Below, piece by piece: positions 54,062 through 56,765 of a stretch of 56,765 bases of DNA. The stretch covers positions 1 to 56,765 of the forward strand of contig JAKQDR010000165.1 of the NCBI GenBank assembly GCA_029573715.1, in the 5' to 3' direction. Each line of letters opens with the position of its first letter. Positions within the stretch are counted from its first letter, which is position 1. Both the position numbers and the translations under genes were made by a program. Origin of the DNA: a bacterium. GTDB lineage: Bacteria > Patescibacteriota > Microgenomatia > UBA1406 > GWC2-37-13. The notes under the pieces are model-generated. The model was not told where the DNA came from, did no database searches, and was given only the letters and a program-made list of their open reading frames with translations.

Positions 54062-54934
54062 ATGAATTACCGTCAATCAAACATCATAAAAACATACATA
54101 TACATGGCTCTTCTCACCGGGTTAGTGACGCTCTTGGCATATGTCATTTCCGAATTTGCGGGGTATGGGTCGAGTGGTGTTGGTGTTGGGCTAATGATCG
54201 CAGGTATTATCAATTTTCTCGCATATTATTTCTCAGATAAGATAGTCATAGCCCAATCCGGCGCCAAGAAAATAACGCGTGAGCAATCGCCCGCCTATCA
54301 TGCCATTGTCGAACGGCTTTGTATGAGTGCAAAACTGCCTGTCCCCGCATTATATGTAATCCCGGACAAATCTCTGAATGCCTTCGCAACCGGCCGTGAC
54401 AAAGAACATGCTGCGGTTGCCGTAACACAAGGACTGCTGGATTCACTCGAATCCGATGAGCTTGAGGGTGTCGTCGCCCATGAACTTGCTCACATCCAAA
54501 ACTACGATATGCGCCTTATGTCAACCGTATCAATACTCGTTGGTATGCTTAACATCCTCTCAAACATGTTTTGGCACACCAGTATGTATGGCGGATCAAG
54601 CAACAAAGATGAATCTCGTATCCATGCACTTGTCAGCATAGTTGTTATGATGCTCACCCCCCTCGTTGGTATGCTCATACAGCTCGCCATATCAAGACAG
54701 AGAGAATATCATGCCGACGCTTCTGCAGTACAAATGATTGGTTCCCCACACGGCCTTATTAAAGCGCTCGCCAAACTCGGGTCAACATCCAGACCGCTTG
54801 CAAGTGCAAATGTTGCGACATCGCACATGTACATTAATAATCCCTTCGGCAAAGATGCCTTTTTCAGTTCTCTGTTCTCGACACATCCGCCAATACCAGA
54901 TCGTATCGCCAAGCTTCAGCAGTTGCCACTATAA
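54062..54934 (+). CDS. htpX: HtpX zinc metalloprotease (M48B)
   Basis: Membrane protease for misfolded membrane proteins. The 290-aa protein has two N-terminal helices (12-32, 38-58), the zinc motif HELAH (140-144) with Glu215 in SRQREYHADASAV as third ligand, two further helices near 152-172 and 187-211, and the C-terminal FSTHPPIPDRIAKL. It is the intact relative of the inactive M48-like protein at 21311. It shares a divergent promoter with murC. Confidence 0.96.
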   Translation: MNYRQSNIIKTYIYMALLTGLVTLLAYVISEFAGYGSSGVGVGLMIAGIINFLAYYFSDKIVIAQSGAKKITREQSPAYHAIVERLCMSAKLPVPALYVIPDKSLNAFATGRDKEHAAVAVTQGLLDSLESDELEGVVAHELAHIQNYDMRLMSTVSILVGMLNILSNMFWHTSMYGGSSNKDESRIHALVSIVVMMLTPLVGMLIQLAISRQREYHADASAVQMIGSPHGLIKALAKLGSTSRPLASANVATSHMYINNPFGKDAFFSSLFSTHPPIPDRIAKLQQLPL

Positions 54935-54969
54935 CAAATGAAAGATACCATTGATCTTTTCCAGACACC

Positions 54970-55689
54970 ATGCTCACACTCACCAATCTTACCGTCACCG
55001 CTGGTGGCAAACAAATCCTAAAAAAGATTAATCATGTATTTGAACGCGGAAAGGTCTATGCAATCATGGGGCCAAACGGTTCTGGGAAAAGCACACTTGC
55101 ATATACGCTCATGGGAAGCCCTGTATACACCATAGAATCAGGATCAATAACCATGAAGCATAACAATAAGAAGGTGAAGCTCAACAGTTTGACTCCCCAT
55201 GAGCGAGCGCAACAGGGGCTATTTCTCTCATTTCAGAACCCTTTATCTTTACAAGGTATTCGAGTGGGCCAGCTATTACAACTCGCCTGCGCGGGGGCTA
55301 TTTCGGCTCTTGAACTGCGAAAAAAAATCCAAGCACTTGCTCAGGAGCTTCATATACGGCCTGATTTGCTCGAGCGGAGTCTAAACGACGGCGCCTCTGG
55401 AGGTGAGCGAAAAAAAATGGAGGTTCTTCAAGCGGGCGTGCTCAATAAACCGGTACAAATCTATGATGAGATTGATACCGGCGTTGACATAGATGCACTT
55501 AAACAAATTGGTGTCTTCCTCAATCGCAGACGGAAAGACAAAGTGTATATTATCATCACTCACTACTATCGGGTCTTAGAGCACATATCCCCTCATGAAG
55601 TCATCATTATGATGGATGGAAACATTGTAAAAACAGGCGGCGCACAGCTTGCACAACATATTGAAAATAATGGGTATGTCAATGTATGA
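54970..55689 (+). CDS. sufC: Fe-S cluster assembly ATPase SufC
   Basis: ABC-type ATPase of the SUF scaffold complex. The 239-aa protein has Walker A GPNGSGKST (34-42), a Q-loop LFLSFQNP, signature SGGERKKMEVLQAG, Walker B QIYDEIDTGVD and the SufC-specific PHEVIIMMDGNIVKTGG end. The last 4 bp overlap the next gene (ATGA), and sufB follows. Confidence 0.95.
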   Translation: MLTLTNLTVTAGGKQILKKINHVFERGKVYAIMGPNGSGKSTLAYTLMGSPVYTIESGSITMKHNNKKVKLNSLTPHERAQQGLFLSFQNPLSLQGIRVGQLLQLACAGAISALELRKKIQALAQELHIRPDLLERSLNDGASGGERKKMEVLQAGVLNKPVQIYDEIDTGVDIDALKQIGVFLNRRRKDKVYIIITHYYRVLEHISPHEVIIMMDGNIVKTGGAQLAQHIENNGYVNV

Positions 55690-56318
55690 ATACTAATTTG
55701 TATTTGGTTCGTCATGGAGAAAGCATGCTCAATGCTGCAGGAAGAGTGCAAGGATCACAAAATGACGGTGACCACAACACCCTTTCACCACAGGGCGTGT
55801 TACAAGCTCAAAAACTAAACCTCAGACTCCATGAGATCCCCTTTGCGTGTGCCTATAGTTCTCCCTCAAAACGTGCAATGGAAACAGCGAGCCACGTATG
55901 TCAGGGAAGAAATATTGCTCTGTTGAATGAACCGAACTTACGCGAAAAAGAAATCGGGTCTTTGGCCGGTTTAACTCAAGCAGAATTTTATGCCCGCTAT
56001 GCAGGATGGGATGATAAAACAGAAGATGAGCGACTCGATATGAAAGTCGTTGCCGATGAGGAAAATCAGCGAGAGCTGCGTCTGCGCGTCATATCAACCC
56101 TTACTCAAATCGCAAAACGGCACTTGAAATCATCCGTTCTCGTCGTAACACATGGAGGGTTTATGAGGTCGTTTTATCAATATATCAAGAAAATACCTTT
56201 TAGGGAAATGTGGGCGTTTGAAAATTGTGGATATATGATTGTCGACTTTACCAAGGGCGCATTTCATATACGTGAAACTAACGGATTGTTATCCATTAAT
56301 CCCGATAAAATTAAGTAG
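55686..56318 (+). CDS. Histidine phosphatase (phosphoglycerate mutase-like)
   Basis: A 210-aa acid phosphatase-superfamily protein with the nucleophile motif LVRHGESMLN (residues 6-15), the SSPSKRAMETA second Arg, EKEIGSLAG and the catalytic His in VVTHGGFMRSF. It could be a cofactor-dependent mutase or a broad phosphatase. It is embedded between sufC and sufB with a 4-bp overlap and a 3-bp gap, so it is co-transcribed. Confidence 0.85.
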   Translation: MNTNLYLVRHGESMLNAAGRVQGSQNDGDHNTLSPQGVLQAQKLNLRLHEIPFACAYSSPSKRAMETASHVCQGRNIALLNEPNLREKEIGSLAGLTQAEFYARYAGWDDKTEDERLDMKVVADEENQRELRLRVISTLTQIAKRHLKSSVLVVTHGGFMRSFYQYIKKIPFREMWAFENCGYMIVDFTKGAFHIRETNGLLSINPDKIK

Positions 56319-56321
56319 CGT

Positions 56322-56765
56322 ATGTCAGTAAACACCTCTTTCGACTATCGTTTTGGCTTTGCCATGCCGGAGAAGCCTGTGTACACCACCGGCATGGGCC
56401 TAAGCCCATCGATTGTAAAAAATATATCTCAACTGAAACATGAGCCCGCTTGGATGACTACATTTCGACTCAAAGCGTACGATGTCTTTACCCACACAAA
56501 AGCCCCACTCTGGGGACCACAACTCACTGGCATTAACTTCGATGATATATATTACTATGTTCGCTCGGCACAAAGTCAAGCACGGCGGTGGGAAGATTTG
56601 CCTGCAGAAATTAAAGAGACGTATGATCGAATCGGCATTCCCGAGGCGGAAAAAAAACATCTTGCCGGCGTTTCGGCTCAATATGATAGTGAGGTTGTGT
56701 ATGAAAGTGCGCAAAAAGTACTCAATAAAGATGGGGTCATCTTTTGCGATATGGACACTGCTTTA
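56322..56765 (+). CDS. sufB: SufB-type Fe-S assembly scaffold (partial)
   Basis: The first 148 residues of SufB; the gene continues past the window end. The opening has the typical N-terminal domain: GLSPSIVKNISQLKHEPAWM, followed by LKAYDVFT and GINFDDIYYYV. It is the scaffold on which the Fe-S cluster is built, working with SufC. ATG is 3 bp after the phosphatase stop. Confidence 0.93.
   Translation, partial: MSVNTSFDYRFGFAMPEKPVYTTGMGLSPSIVKNISQLKHEPAWMTTFRLKAYDVFTHTKAPLWGPQLTGINFDDIYYYVRSAQSQARRWEDLPAEIKETYDRIGIPEAEKKHLAGVSAQYDSEVVYESAQKVLNKDGVIFCDMDTAL

Overview
The window reads as a compact, gene-dense bacterial chromosome segment, most likely from the Candidate Phyla Radiation (Patescibacteria). 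The basis is inference from content: several proteins are shortened or divergent (an ATP synthase delta subunit without its N-terminal domain, an unusual L27 N-terminus, a 378-aa FtsZ beside a 442-aa FtsA), GT-C membrane glycosyltransferases are numerous, Shine-Dalgarno sequences are rare, and many genes carry a promoter -10 box only 6-10 nt before the start codon. TGA is a normal stop, which argues against the code-25 lineages (SR1/Gracilibacteria). A finer placement is not supportable from this window alone.

Layout. 0-0.36 kb: tRNA-Glu with a partial tandem copy of its 3' end that carries a small palindromic element. 0.36-5.5 kb (minus): topA, pyrG, rplS and a YraN-type nuclease, plus a four-helix membrane protein with its own promoter and terminator. 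5.6-11.8 kb (minus): a complete F1Fo ATP synthase operon atpBEFHAGDC with H+-type c subunit residues and a half-length delta subunit. 11.8-15.1 kb: dnaE. 15.1-16.4 kb (plus): an island of small Cys-rich genes not recognised as any known family, led by a textbook sigma-70 promoter with a (TAG) tract in its spacer. 16.4-21.2 kb (minus): the gatCAB transamidosome genes, with four small accessory genes between gatA and gatB; GatB carries two in-frame repeat-derived insertions. 21.3-22.4 kb: a degenerate LemA-HtpX-like pair whose M48 active site is destroyed. 22.5-28.6 kb: LysM protein, three tRNAs (Gly, Thr, Val), two HD-domain hydrolases, polymer ligase/polymerase, GT2, lepB, and a ParB-like HTH protein. 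28.6-32.2 kb: rplU-rpmA and ileS.

32.3-37.9 kb: a small Cys protein and three GT-C (GT39/ArnT-like) glycosyltransferases. 38-54 kb (minus): an extended division and cell-wall cluster, murC-murB-mazG like-murA-ldh-[divergent sugar nucleotidyltransferase]-yvcK-dgkA-mraY-murD-ftsW-murG-ftsQ-ftsA-ftsZ. 54-56.8 kb (plus): an intact HtpX protease and sufC-phosphatase-sufB (cut by the window end).

Together the genes cover peptidoglycan precursor synthesis and division, surface glycan assembly, F-type ATPase, Gln/Asn-tRNA amidation, Fe-S assembly and a fermentative lactate dehydrogenase. The most notable items are the Cys-rich island with its repeat-containing promoter, the widespread leaderless-type promoter architecture, the repeat insertions within GatB, and the dead HtpX paralogue.
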